From contig NZ_VSST01000097.1 of NCBI RefSeq assembly GCF_019402665.1, forward strand, positions 1 to 45,612: a DNA stretch of 45,612 nt. Reading direction: 5' to 3'. Below are positions 27,951 through 36,602 of the stretch, piece by piece. The notes below the pieces were generated by a model. It was not told the DNA's origin. It saw only the letters and a program-made list of their open reading frames with translations, and made no database searches. How positions within the stretch are numbered: the first letter of the stretch is position 1; every line of letters starts with the position of its first letter. A program made the position numbers and the translations under genes. The stretch is from Bradyrhizobium canariense (lineage in GTDB: Bacteria; Pseudomonadota; Alphaproteobacteria; Rhizobiales; Xanthobacteraceae).

Positions 27951-28775
27951 ATGACCCCGACGATTTCTCGTCTCGCCCTCGCAGCCTTAGCCCTCACCGC
28001 GTCCATCCTATCCGCCCAGCCAGCGCTCGCCGCTGTTGCCTGCGGTTCGGGCAATTTCGACGCGTGGCTTGCAGACTTCAAAACGGACGCCGCGGCCAAA
28101 GGCGTCTCGCAACAGGCCATTTCCGCCGGGCTCGCCGGTGTAACGCTCGATCAGAGCGTGCTCAACCGCGACCGCTCGCAGAAGGTCTTCAGCCAGACCT
28201 TCGAGGAGTTTTCCGGCCGCATGGTGCCGCCGCGCCTGACGCGCGGCTCCAACATGATGAAGCAATACGGCTCGGTGTTGTCGCGTATCGAGCAGACCTA
28301 CGGCGTGCCTGGCGAGGTGCTGGTTGCGATCTGGGGTCTCGAGACCGATTTCGGCGTCAATACCGGCAAGTTCGCAACCATCCGCTCGCTGGCGACGCTG
28401 GCTTATGACTGCCGCCGCGCCGAGCAGTTTCGCGCCGAGCTGTTGGATGCGCTCCGCATCGTCCAGCGCGGTGACCTCGCACCGGCCGACATGAAAGGCG
28501 CCTGGGCCGGCGAGCTCGGACAGACCCAGTTCATGCCGTCGTCATGGATGAAATACGCTGTCGATTTCGACGGCAATGGCAAGCGCGATCTCCTGCACAA
28601 CGCCCCCGACGTGCTCGCCTCCACCGCGAACTATCTCGCCGGTTATGGCTGGCAAAAGGGTAAGGATTGGCAGCCGGGCAGTCCGAATTTCGCGGTGCTA
28701 CAGCAGTGGAACAAGAGCGAGGTCTACTCGAAGACTGTCGCTTATTTCGCCACCCAGCTCGCGCGCGCCCCTTAG
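27951..28775 (+). CDS. Membrane-bound lytic murein transglycosylase, MltB type
   Basis: A 274-residue lytic transglycosylase that cleaves the glycan strands of peptidoglycan to 1,6-anhydro ends in the periplasm. A signal peptide (1-27, SAQPALA) precedes the domain. The catalytic Glu is E131 in WGLETDFG, followed by IRSLATLAYD, the GELGQTQFMPSSW block and FDGNGKRDLLHNAPDVLASTANYL, the MltB/SLT_2 pattern. No lipobox Cys is at the cleavage site, so it is probably soluble despite the family name. The C-terminal peptidoglycan-binding domain of some members is missing. The frame is open 41 codons upstream, but only the ATG 27951 gives a signal peptide. Confidence 0.9.
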   Translation: MTPTISRLALAALALTASILSAQPALAAVACGSGNFDAWLADFKTDAAAKGVSQQAISAGLAGVTLDQSVLNRDRSQKVFSQTFEEFSGRMVPPRLTRGSNMMKQYGSVLSRIEQTYGVPGEVLVAIWGLETDFGVNTGKFATIRSLATLAYDCRRAEQFRAELLDALRIVQRGDLAPADMKGAWAGELGQTQFMPSSWMKYAVDFDGNGKRDLLHNAPDVLASTANYLAGYGWQKGKDWQPGSPNFAVLQQWNKSEVYSKTVAYFATQLARAP

Positions 28776-29247
28776 AAGCCCCACGGTTCGGCGTGTGTGC
28801 ACTGCACCAGCGCCGCGTTATGTCGATCCGCCAGGGTTTAGTCGCACCGCTGGCCCAGGGCTGGCAAAAGTGTACCCTCTCGCTTGTTAATGAATCTTAG
28901 TTCACTCTTAATGCCCGATCATCATGCGATTCGCGCACGCGAGACTTGGGTATAGAAGCTATTCGATCAACTTGCGGACGACCACAAAGCAACTTATCTG
29001 GCCCTGAGTGGAACCGCCTCATCCGCAGTAAATCCGTGAATTCACGGGCATTTTCAGCACCCTTTTTCCCGTTCCGCCTACCCTTTGGGCGGGAGTGCTC
29101 CTGGGTTAATCGACCGTTACCGATGCCATGCACCCAGCGCTTAGCTGCATCGCAACATCGGAACTTTCGCACTGCACCACTCTCACCTATATTCATTTCA
29201 ACGATGAGGCTCGGGCAAGAGCTGAATCGAACTACAGGAGACTACCA
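28776..29247. other. Intergenic region before the DUF1127 gene
   Basis: These 472 bases have no convincing gene on either strand. The region is richer in A+T than its surroundings from about 28880 to 29200, as expected for promoters. CCTATAT near 29192 could be a -10 element for the short gene at 29248, but I could not pair it with a good -35. No repeat or long inverted repeat is visible. Confidence 0.45.
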
Positions 29248-29400
29248 ATGCTGCTCTCGCTCATCCGCATGATCCAGGCTTTCCGGGACTATCAGCGCAA
29301 TGTTGCCGAGCTGTCCCAGCTTAGCGATCGCGAACTGGCCGATATCGGCCTCGATCGCTCGGACATCCCGCGCGTTGCCGCCGGTCAGTATCAGGGCTGA
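29248..29400 (+). CDS. DUF1127 small protein
   Basis: A 50-residue protein: MLLSLIRMIQAFRDYQRN, VAELSQLSDRELADIGLDRS, DIPRVAAGQYQG. The segment L-S-x-L-S-D-R-E-L-A-D-I-G-L-x-R-x-D-I is the DUF1127 (YjiS-like) signature. Members are short, Arg-rich and helical; some in alphaproteobacteria affect RNA turnover or phosphate and carbon homeostasis, which is family knowledge and not shown here. The ATG is preceded by CAGGAG at 29235-29240. A GC hairpin follows. Expression is likely high and regulated given the large upstream region, but this is inference. Confidence 0.9.
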   Translation: MLLSLIRMIQAFRDYQRNVAELSQLSDRELADIGLDRSDIPRVAAGQYQG

Positions 29401-29431
29401 TATCGTTCAGCCTCAACCGGACGAACCGATA

Positions 29432-29452
29432 GCGCCCGCCTCGTGCGGGCGT
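29432..29452 (+). terminator. Hairpin after the DUF1127 gene
   Basis: GCGCCCGC (29432-29439) pairs with GCGGGCGT (29445-29452) at seven of eight positions around a five-base loop. Only a short T-poor tail (TGTCGC) follows, so termination strength is uncertain. It lies 31 bases after the stop codon. Confidence 0.55.
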
Positions 29453-29525
29453 TGTCGCATCCGGAGGCAGAAAACTCGATCTCGGCGATTCCACTGACCG
29501 CCGAAAAGCGCTACCTGTCCGCCCC

Positions 29526-30953
29526 ATGACAGGACCCCAATCAAATACCGTGCACGTCATCGGCGCAGGCCTTGCCGGCTCCGAAGCCGCCTGGCAGGTG
29601 GCCAAATCCGGCGTGCCCGTGGTGCTGCACGAGATGCGGCCGACCCGCATGACCGAGGCACATCGCACCGACGGGCTTGCCGAGCTCGTCTGCTCCAATT
29701 CGTTCCGCTCGGACGATGCCGCCAACAACGCCGTCGGCCTGCTGCATGCCGAGATGCGCCGCCTCGATTCGCTGATCATGCGCGCAGCCGACGCCAACCA
29801 GGTGCCCGCCGGCGGCGCGCTGGCGGTGGACCGCGACGGCTTCTCAGCGGCCGTCACCAAGGCGCTGAACGATCATCCCCTGATCGAGATCGCCCGCGGC
29901 GAGGTCGCAGGCCTGCCGCCGGCCGATTGGAGCAACGTCATCGTTGCGACCGGCCCCCTCACTTCGGCGCCGCTGGCGGATGCGATCCGCGAGTTGACCG
30001 ACGAGAACGCCCTCGCCTTCTTCGACGCGATCGCGCCGATCGTGCACCGCGAATCCATCGACATGTCGGTGGCCTGGTTCCAGTCGCGCTACGACAAGGT
30101 CGGTCCCGGCGGCACCGGCGCCGACTACATCAACTGCCCGATGACCAAGGAGCAGTATGACGGCTTCGTCGCAGCGCTGGTCGCCGGCGAGAAGACTGAG
30201 TTCAAGGAATGGGAGACCAACACGCCCTATTTCGACGGCTGCCTGCCGATCGAGGTCATGGCGGAACGCGGCCCCGAGACCCTCCGCCACGGGCCGATGA
30301 AGCCGGTCGGCCTCACCAATCCGCACGATCCCAGCACCAAGGCCTACGCGATCGTGCAGCTGCGCCAGGACAACAAGCTCGGCACGCTCTACAACATCGT
30401 CGGCTTCCAGACGAAGCTGAAATACGGCGAGCAGCAACGCATCTTCCGCACCATCCCGGGGCTGGAGAAGGCCGAATTTGCCCGCCTCGGCGGCCTGCAT
30501 CGCAACACCTTTCTCAACTCGCCAAAGCTGCTCGACGGCCAGTTGCGCCTGCGCGCGCAGCCGCGGCTGCGCTTTGCCGGCCAGATGACGGGCTGCGAGG
30601 GCTATGTGGAATCCGCCAGCGTCGGACTGATTGCCGGCCTCTATGCGGCAGCGGAGGTGCGCGGCGAGACGCTTGCGGGTCCGCCTGCTACGACGGCGCT
30701 CGGATCCCTGCTCGGCCACATCACCGGCGGCCATATCGAGACCATCGAGCCCGGCACGCGCTCGTTCCAGCCGATGAACATCAATTTCGGCCTATTCCCA
30801 CCGCTCGCCAGTGTACCGACGAAGAAGCCGGACGGAAGCCGACTGCGCGGCAACGAGAAGACGGTGGCCAAAAAGCAGGCGATGAGCGCGCTGGCGCTCG
30901 CCGATCTCGATCGCTGGATCGCCGATCACCTGCGCATTGCCGCCGCGGCGTGA
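29526..30953 (+). CDS. trmFO: Folate/FAD-dependent tRNA (uracil-54-C5) methyltransferase TrmFO
   Basis: TrmFO makes ribothymidine at position 54 of tRNA using methylenetetrahydrofolate and FADH2 in place of S-adenosylmethionine. The 475-residue protein starts with the FAD-binding VIGAGLAGSEAA (GxGxxG at 13-18), then HEMRPTRMTEAH and LAELVCSNSFRSDDA with C56; the second redox Cys is C239 in YFDGCLPIEVMA. These two Cys correspond to the catalytic pair known in Bacillus TrmFO. MTGCEGYVESASVGLIAG and the C-terminal ITGG...FQPMNINFGL blocks are also present. The old name is gid. The kinase-like gene begins seven bases after the stop, so the two are likely co-transcribed. The ribosome site is weak. 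Confidence 0.95.
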   Translation: MTGPQSNTVHVIGAGLAGSEAAWQVAKSGVPVVLHEMRPTRMTEAHRTDGLAELVCSNSFRSDDAANNAVGLLHAEMRRLDSLIMRAADANQVPAGGALAVDRDGFSAAVTKALNDHPLIEIARGEVAGLPPADWSNVIVATGPLTSAPLADAIRELTDENALAFFDAIAPIVHRESIDMSVAWFQSRYDKVGPGGTGADYINCPMTKEQYDGFVAALVAGEKTEFKEWETNTPYFDGCLPIEVMAERGPETLRHGPMKPVGLTNPHDPSTKAYAIVQLRQDNKLGTLYNIVGFQTKLKYGEQQRIFRTIPGLEKAEFARLGGLHRNTFLNSPKLLDGQLRLRAQPRLRFAGQMTGCEGYVESASVGLIAGLYAAAEVRGETLAGPPATTALGSLLGHITGGHIETIEPGTRSFQPMNINFGLFPPLASVPTKKPDGSRLRGNEKTVAKKQAMSALALADLDRWIADHLRIAAAA

Positions 30954-30960
30954 GTTTTCG

Positions 30961-32055
30961 ATGAACCTTCCCAAAGACGACGCCGCAACACTCTCGGCGC
31001 GCTGGACCGAGGGCGTGCTGCTCAAGCGCGACGTGTTCTCGACCGTCGAGCGCGGCCGATTCCGCGACGATGACGGCGAGGTCGACGCGGTGCTGCGCCG
31101 CCTCGACGAGGTGCCGTGGTGGTCATTCCTTTTGGCGCGCCATCTGTTCGCCCGCGAGACGCATGCGCTGGCACTCGCCAAGGGACTCGATGTCGGCCCG
31201 GAGCTGCTGTGGGCCGGACGCCGCGCGCTGGTGCGCAGCTTCGTCGATGGTGTCGCACTGCATCTGGCGAAACCGCATGGCGACCTCGCTTATTTTCGCT
31301 CGGCGAAGGCCGCGCTGCGACGGCTGCGCCGCGCCGGAATCTGCCACAACGATCTTGCCAAGGAACAGAACTGGCTGGTCGGCCGCGACGGTCGCGCCTA
31401 TGTGACCGACTTCCAGCTCGCGGCCTGCTTCGACCGTCGCGGCCGGCTTTACCGGATCCTGGCGTATGAAGATCTCCGGCATCTGCTCAAGCACAAGCGA
31501 TCCTACGCGCCCGAGGCGCTGACGCCGCGCGAGCGCAAGATCCTGGCGAAGAAGTCGTTCGCCGCCAGCCTGTGGCTCGCCACCGGCAAGAAGGTCTATC
31601 GGGCAATCACGCGCGGCCTGTTCAACTTCACCGACCGTGAAGGCGGCGGCCGAAGGCTCGTCAACGACGCGCCGGTGCTGGCGGAATTGATCCGCAAGAA
31701 CCCCGCCGTGCGCGACACCGCCATCGTCGCGTTTGCCGACCGCCGCTCCGGTGTCGGCCTCTATGCCTTCGTCGAAGCCGATCAGGCCGCGCTCGAAGGC
31801 CAATTGCGGAACGAACTCAGCGCCGCCAAGGGGCCGAAGCCCCCGGAACACATCCAGGTCGTGCACGCACTGCCACGCAACGCCGACGGCAAGCCGCGCA
31901 CGGAGATCCTGCAACTGGTCGCCATGAACCAGCTCGACCTGATCGAGCCGATGATGAAGAACGACCAGGACCGTGCTTTCCTCAAGGACATCCTGGAGCA
32001 GCGCAAGAACTTGCGCGACCGCTTCAATTTCGAGGCCGACCTGCCGGCGGGCTAG
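30961..32055 (+). CDS. Kinase-like protein fused to an AMP-ligase C-terminal domain
   Basis: A 364-residue protein with two parts. Residues about 20-235 resemble a protein/lipopolysaccharide kinase-like fold: the catalytic loop GICHNDLAKEQNWLV has D131 and N137, and VTDFQLA (D150) stands where DFG is expected; an N-lobe with a clear ATP-loop Gly motif is not visible. Residues about 240-320 look like the mobile C-terminal domain of acyl-CoA synthetases: VRDTAIVAFADRRSGVGLYAF, then IQVVHALPRNADGKPRTEI with Lys311 at the catalytic-lysine position. The large AMP-binding N-domain is absent. A final helical tail follows. No signal peptide. It follows trmFO by seven bases. The substrate is unknown; a regulatory kinase or acyl/aminoacyl partner is possible. 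The domain reading is by eye. Confidence 0.72.
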   Translation: MNLPKDDAATLSARWTEGVLLKRDVFSTVERGRFRDDDGEVDAVLRRLDEVPWWSFLLARHLFARETHALALAKGLDVGPELLWAGRRALVRSFVDGVALHLAKPHGDLAYFRSAKAALRRLRRAGICHNDLAKEQNWLVGRDGRAYVTDFQLAACFDRRGRLYRILAYEDLRHLLKHKRSYAPEALTPRERKILAKKSFAASLWLATGKKVYRAITRGLFNFTDREGGGRRLVNDAPVLAELIRKNPAVRDTAIVAFADRRSGVGLYAFVEADQAALEGQLRNELSAAKGPKPPEHIQVVHALPRNADGKPRTEILQLVAMNQLDLIEPMMKNDQDRAFLKDILEQRKNLRDRFNFEADLPAG

Positions 32056-32156
32056 CGTGGATCACGCCTTGAAGCGTCCACATTGGCGATAGAGAAGCGA
32101 TCCGATAATTCGAGCTTGGTGGGGGACTTGGCGGGGTCATGGGCACTCGGGGGACG

Positions 32157-32717
32157 ATGATGCATCGTGTGGTAGGCGGCCTGATCGCCGGCCTTCTGCT
32201 GCTCGCCACCGCGCCCGTAATGGCCGAGTCTCCCGCCGAACTGATCTCCAGCTTCCGCCTCAAGCATGGCGAGGTCCGCGTCGTCCGCGATTCGACCCTC
32301 GACCGCATCGCCATGGACCAGGCGCACGCGATGGCGACAAAGGACGACCTCAGTCACGACGCCCTCGGTCCGTTCAACCGCCGGGTCGCACCTGCCGGCG
32401 CAGGCCGCGCCGCCGAGAATATTGCCTACGGCTACGACAATTTCGAGAAGACTCTGGGGCAGTGGATCGACTCGTCCGGACACCGCAAGAACCTGCTGCT
32501 GCACAACGCTTCCCGCGTCGGGATCGCGAGCGCGAAAAACGCCAGCGGCAAGCGCACCTATTGGGCAATGGTGATCGCCGGCGACTACGAGCCGAAGGGC
32601 AAAGGCAAAGGCAAGAAAGACGGAGAGCCCCTCGTTGCCGTGAAACGCGAAGCCGTTCCTGCAAGCAAGCCGAAATCCGGCGGCTGCCACATCAAGCTGC
32701 TCGGCCTCTGCATCTGA
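32157..32717 (+). CDS. Exported CAP-domain (SCP/PR-1) protein
   Basis: A 186-residue periplasmic or secreted CAP-superfamily protein. The signal peptide covers residues 1-23 (ending VMA). The CAP core follows: LDRIAMDQAHAMATKDDLSHD with H67, AGRAAENIAYGY with E87, and QWIDSSGHRKNLL with H109, the usual His/Glu/His cluster in the cleft. After the domain is a Lys/Gly-rich linker (KGKGKGKKDG) and a C-terminal CHIKLLGLCI with two Cys. Bacterial CAP proteins have no settled function. Start codons at 32139, 32157 and 32160 are possible; I chose 32157, since the six extra residues of the longest form precede the positive part of the signal peptide without a proper ribosome site. Confidence 0.85.
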   Translation: MMHRVVGGLIAGLLLLATAPVMAESPAELISSFRLKHGEVRVVRDSTLDRIAMDQAHAMATKDDLSHDALGPFNRRVAPAGAGRAAENIAYGYDNFEKTLGQWIDSSGHRKNLLLHNASRVGIASAKNASGKRTYWAMVIAGDYEPKGKGKGKKDGEPLVAVKREAVPASKPKSGGCHIKLLGLCI

Positions 32718-32809
32718 GGCGTGACGCCGCGCCGGAAGCATTGTTGCACGCGCTTCTCCGACCGGCCATTATGATCGCGCCGCTATCCTCAACCAACCTG
32801 AGGCGATCA

Positions 32810-33223
32810 ATGGCCAAGAAGTACACCGCTCAATGCGCCTGTGGCGCCATCAAGTTCGAATTCAGCACCGATCCGTCCTTCATCGCCAATTGTCATTGCA
32901 ACGACTGCAAGCGCGCTTCGGGCGGCGAGATGGCGACCTTCTTCGCGGTACCCGAGGACGATTTCACGCTTCTCTGCGGCAAGCCGAAGGCGTTTCACTA
33001 CATCGCCAATTCCGGCAAAGGCCTGGATCGCAATTTCTGCCCGGAATGCGGTTCGCGGGTCTTTACCACTAATCTCGATAGCTTCCCCAAGACGGTCTTC
33101 GTCCAGTTGGGCAGCCTCGACCGGCCCGACCTCGTGGCACCGAAGCTCGAGATGTTCACCAAGCGTCGCATGTCGTGGAACATGCCGCTCAACCTGCCGC
33201 AGTTCGAGGAAATGCCGCACTGA
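32810..33223 (+). CDS. GFA-family zinc protein (glutathione-dependent formaldehyde-activating-like)
   Basis: A 137-residue protein of the GFA/CENP-V family. All seven conserved Cys are present: C9 and C11 (QCACGAIKF), C28, C30 and C33 (CHCNDCKR), and C77 and C80 (FCPECGSRVF), which bind two zinc ions. The founding member binds glutathione and was thought to speed its reaction with formaldehyde, but many paralogues exist and the substrate here cannot be told. The ATG at 32810 is preceded by GAGG at 32800-32803. It is followed on the same strand by the aminotransferase gene after 29 bases; a shared transcript is likely but no functional link is obvious. Confidence 0.9.
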   Translation: MAKKYTAQCACGAIKFEFSTDPSFIANCHCNDCKRASGGEMATFFAVPEDDFTLLCGKPKAFHYIANSGKGLDRNFCPECGSRVFTTNLDSFPKTVFVQLGSLDRPDLVAPKLEMFTKRRMSWNMPLNLPQFEEMPH

Positions 33224-33252
33224 CGCGACGATAGTCCGAGCCGGAGATTTAG

Positions 33253-34431
33253 TTGATCAACATCGAGCGAATACGTGCCGACACGCCAGCCACCTCCCGG
33301 CTGGCGTACCTGCACAACGCGGGAGCTGCTCTCATGCCCGTTGCTGTCGTCGAAGCCATGAAGCAGCATATCGATCTGGAGTGCGAGATCGGAGGCTATG
33401 CGGCAGCCGATCGGGAGTCGCGCCGGCTTGATTCAGTCTACGGCTCTGTGGCCCGCCTGCTGAATGCCGCGCCGGATGAGATCGCCCTCATGGAGAACGC
33501 GACGGTTGCCTGGCAGATGGCTTTCTACGCGCTTCCATTTAGCAAGGGCGACCGGATCCTGACCGCCGAGGCGGAGTACGCGGCCAACTATGTCGCTTTT
33601 CTTCAGGTCGCCAAGCGAACAGGCGCCGCGATCGACATCGTGCCGAGTGATGCCAGCGGCGAACTCGACGTCGACGCGCTCGAACGCATGATCGACGAGC
33701 GCGTGAAGCTGATTGCGATCACCTGGGTTCCGACCAATGGCGGACTGGTCAATCCCGCAGCAGCCGTCGGCAAGATCGCGCGGGCGCACGGCATCCCCTA
33801 TCTGCTCGACGCCTGCCAGGCGGTCGGACAGATGGTGGTCGACGTCGAGGCCATCGGCTGTGACATGCTGTCGGCGACGGGCCGTAAATTCCTCCGCGGC
33901 CCGCGCGGCACTGGCTTCCTGTACGTCCGCCGGGCGATGCTGCAGCGGCTCGAACCGCCGATGATCGACCACTACGCCGCACCCTGGGTCTCCCGGGACG
34001 CTTATCGGCTGCGTGACGATGCGCGCCGTTTCGAGACCTGGGAGAACAACTACGCAGCCCGGCTTGGGCTCGGCGCGGCTGTCGATTATGCCCTGGACAT
34101 CGGGATCGGCCCGATCGAGCAGCGGTGCCGCATGCTGGCGGACCGCCTGAGGGGCAGCCTTGCGTCCATTCGCGGCATCAGAATTCGCGACCTCGGACGC
34201 ACTCCGGGAGCCATCGTCAGCTTCACGGTGGACGGCTACGAGGCGGAGGCGGTCGTCAGCGGCGCGGCCGCAGCCAGCATCACGATCGGCGCCTCAGATC
34301 CGTCGAGCACGCGCATCGATGCCGAAATTCGCTCGCTGCCGCCGGTGGTGCGCGCCTCCCCGCACTACTACAATACGGAAGCCGAGATCGATCGGCTGAT
34401 CGCCCATTTGGCGGGTTTGACGCCGCGATAG
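33253..34431 (+). CDS. Class V aminotransferase, cysteine desulfurase-like fold
   Basis: A 392-residue PLP enzyme of the class V (NifS/CsdB/isopenicillin-epimerase-like) group. The N-terminal LAYLHNAGAALMP matches the family start (YLxNAG), D187 in LLDACQAVGQ contacts the PLP ring nitrogen, and K212 in SATGRKFLRGPRGTGFLY forms the Schiff base. No conserved loop Cys for desulfuration is evident, so sulfur transfer is not favoured; an ergothioneine EgtE-like C-S lyase or an epimerase/lyase are alternatives. The start is TTG (33253) with GGAG at 33243-33246. It converges closely on the threonine dehydratase gene, with 17 bases between the stops and no hairpin. Confidence 0.85.
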   Translation: MINIERIRADTPATSRLAYLHNAGAALMPVAVVEAMKQHIDLECEIGGYAAADRESRRLDSVYGSVARLLNAAPDEIALMENATVAWQMAFYALPFSKGDRILTAEAEYAANYVAFLQVAKRTGAAIDIVPSDASGELDVDALERMIDERVKLIAITWVPTNGGLVNPAAAVGKIARAHGIPYLLDACQAVGQMVVDVEAIGCDMLSATGRKFLRGPRGTGFLYVRRAMLQRLEPPMIDHYAAPWVSRDAYRLRDDARRFETWENNYAARLGLGAAVDYALDIGIGPIEQRCRMLADRLRGSLASIRGIRIRDLGRTPGAIVSFTVDGYEAEAVVSGAAAASITIGASDPSSTRIDAEIRSLPPVVRASPHYYNTEAEIDRLIAHLAGLTPR

Positions 34432-34448
34432 CGGCGGGCGCGCACAGC

Positions 34449-35693
34449 TCAGGTACAGCGCGCACTCAATCCGGATGCGCCAAGCTTCGCCATGACCTCG
34501 TCGAGATGGGCGCTGTCGCGGGTCTCGATCACCAATTGCAGCAACGTCGCCTTGGCCGGAAGATCCGAGAAGGTGCGCTGGTGCGAGACCTCGATGATAT
34601 TGGCGCCGGCCTCCGCCAGCAGTGCCGCGACAGCAGCCAGTTGGCCGGGCCTGTCGGGGATGTCGAGCGACAATTGGGTGAGCCGCCCCTCGCGCGCCAA
34701 CTCGCGGGTCAGGACCGATGCGATCAGCCGTGTGTCGATATTGCCGCCGCTCAGCACCAGCCCGACCTTCTGGCCGGCGAAACGGGACGGGTCGGACATC
34801 AGCGCGGCGAGGCCAGCGGCACCGGCGCCTTCCACGACCGTCTTCTCGATCGAGATCAGGGTCGCCACCGCGCGCTCGAGTTCGGCTTCGTTGACCAGCG
34901 CAATGTCGTCGACGAGGCGGCGGACGATTTCGGTTGTGATCTTGCCGGGCGTTTTCACCGCGATACCTTCGGCGAGTGTGTCGCCACGTGCCGGCAGATT
35001 GCCGTCGTGGATGGCGTTGTACATCGAGGGGTAGAGCCAGGCCTCGACGCCGAGGATCCGCAGCGACGGCTTGATCGATTTCGCGGCAATGGCGATCCCG
35101 CTGATCAGACCACCGCCGCCGATCGGGACGACCAGTGTATCGAGCTCCGGCACTGTCTTGAGTATTTCCAGCCCGACCGTTCCCTGCCCCGCGATGACAA
35201 GCGGATCGTCATAGGGATGGACGAAGATCATGCCGCGCGCTTCGCCGTGGCTGCGCGCATACGCGGCCGCCTCCTCTAGCGTGGCGCCCGTCACCACCAC
35301 CTCGGCACCGTGATGCCTGGTGTTCTCGACCTTCACCATGGGCGTGCCGACCGGCATGACAATGGTGGCGGGAATGCCGAGCCGCTTGGCGTGATAGGCG
35401 ACGCCCTGCGCGTGGTTGCCCGCCGACATCGCGACGACGCCCCGCACGCGCTCCTCCGGCGTCAGCGCCGTGAGGCGGTTGAGCGCGCCGCGCTCCTTGA
35501 ACGAGGAGGTGAACTGGAGGTTCTCGAATTTCAGCCAGATATCGCAGCCGCAGATATTGCTCAGCGTGCGACTGTAGCTACAGGGCGTCTCGACGACGGC
35601 GCCGCGGATCGTCTCGGCGGCGGCATGGATGTCGGCCGGTGCGACCGGAAGGCCGCCCAGATCGGAAGATATGGTTTGGGACAACTCAGCCAT
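34449..35693 (-). CDS. Threonine ammonia-lyase (threonine dehydratase) with ACT domain
   Basis: This PLP enzyme deaminates L-threonine (and L-serine) to 2-oxobutanoate, the entry to isoleucine synthesis or a catabolic route. The 414-residue chain has the PLP Lys66 in FTSSFKERGAL, SAGNHAQGVAYHA, the phosphate loop IGGGGLISGIA and LVLSGGNID near the end of the catalytic part. An ACT domain follows from about residue 335 (RLTQLSLDIPDRPGQLAAVAALL), so allosteric control is probable. The single short ACT and length fit the TdcB/IlvA2-type forms more than the long E. coli IlvA with two ACT-like units. I chose the ATG 35693 by homology; the ribosome site is weak. It begins 45 bases after the squalene-synthase-fold gene stop, on the same strand. 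Confidence 0.92.
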   Translation of the reverse strand: MAELSQTISSDLGGLPVAPADIHAAAETIRGAVVETPCSYSRTLSNICGCDIWLKFENLQFTSSFKERGALNRLTALTPEERVRGVVAMSAGNHAQGVAYHAKRLGIPATIVMPVGTPMVKVENTRHHGAEVVVTGATLEEAAAYARSHGEARGMIFVHPYDDPLVIAGQGTVGLEILKTVPELDTLVVPIGGGGLISGIAIAAKSIKPSLRILGVEAWLYPSMYNAIHDGNLPARGDTLAEGIAVKTPGKITTEIVRRLVDDIALVNEAELERAVATLISIEKTVVEGAGAAGLAALMSDPSRFAGQKVGLVLSGGNIDTRLIASVLTRELAREGRLTQLSLDIPDRPGQLAAVAALLAEAGANIIEVSHQRTFSDLPAKATLLQLVIETRDSAHLDEVMAKLGASGLSARCT

Positions 35694-35738
35694 AGGACAG
35701 CATAGAGCATTTGCCCGGCTCCGGCGATAAGCCAACCG

Positions 35739-36602
35739 CTATTTGGTAAATTCCCGCGAACGTGAAGCCCGCCAAAGCGTCCACAGCGTACGCAGCCGCG
35801 ATGACGGTTGCGGCGCAAATGGATTGCGCCCGGGTTGCGACAGGCGCTCAAGGTCGGCCCTTACCTGGCTCAGCGGCAGAAACGCTGGCCGAGCCGACAC
35901 CGGCACCTCGGGCAACAGCGACAAGGCCGTGGTCAAATGCTGCCCGGCCTCGCCCACGAGCTGGTCCAGGACGGCGCGCAAATTCGGCGTCTCCTTGCCG
36001 GCGAACACGTCCTCCATGTTGCAATCGTGGCTTGCCAGAACTTGCTGCGGCAGGAACAATTGCCGGTGCGCCGCATCACGCGGCAAGTTCGTGATGACTT
36101 GCGCGATGCCTTGAGCCAACCCCGCATGCCGCGCGAGATGCTCGGCTGGGTCCAAGGGTGACGCCATGATCCGCGCCGCAAGAGTAAACAACGCCGAACA
36201 GGTCGCGGCCAGATAGCCTTCGAGAGCCGTCATGGTCGGCATTGGGTCGTTGTAGAGATCGAATTGATGCTCGTCGACGAGCAGCGACAGCGGTTCGACC
36301 GGCAGGTCGAAATCACGGATTGCGCGGAGCAGCTCCGCCGCCACCGGATTGCCCTCGGCGCTGCCATGGACTTGGCCCGACAGCATGTCGGTCCACCATT
36401 GCAGGCGGATTTCACCAGGCAAGGGCTGGCTTACCTGGTCACGGACGCGGACGATCTCGACATTGAAAGCATAGAGCGCCAGCAGCGCGCGGCGCTCGGC
36501 AGCGGGCGCGAACAGGGTCGCGGCATAGCGAGCAAAGTCGTGGCTGCGCACGAGGTCAGCACAGAACGCGGCAGAATCCGGCGGCGGCGCGGAGCCGCTC
36601 AT
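35739..36602 (-). CDS. Squalene/phytoene-synthase-fold protein, NDUFAF6-like
   Basis: A 287-residue protein of the squalene/phytoene synthase superfamily. The usual first aspartate-rich motif is replaced by FNVEIVRVRDQVS (46-58) and the second by NLPRDAAHRQLFLP (172-185), so the magnesium-binding Asp clusters of real prenyl synthases are not intact. The pattern AFNVE-x-x-x-V-x-D-x-VS...R-x-Q-x-W matches, from memory, human NDUFAF6, a complex I assembly factor. A role in respiratory complex I assembly is therefore more likely than terpene synthesis, but it is not proven. Its start overlaps the stop of the Mth938-like gene by four bases, indicating coupling. It ends the secD-secF-linked run; the threonine dehydratase gene follows. 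Confidence 0.85.
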   Translation of the reverse strand: MSGSAPPPDSAAFCADLVRSHDFARYAATLFAPAAERRALLALYAFNVEIVRVRDQVSQPLPGEIRLQWWTDMLSGQVHGSAEGNPVAAELLRAIRDFDLPVEPLSLLVDEHQFDLYNDPMPTMTALEGYLAATCSALFTLAARIMASPLDPAEHLARHAGLAQGIAQVITNLPRDAAHRQLFLPQQVLASHDCNMEDVFAGKETPNLRAVLDQLVGEAGQHLTTALSLLPEVPVSARPAFLPLSQVRADLERLSQPGRNPFAPQPSSRLRTLWTLWRASRSREFTK

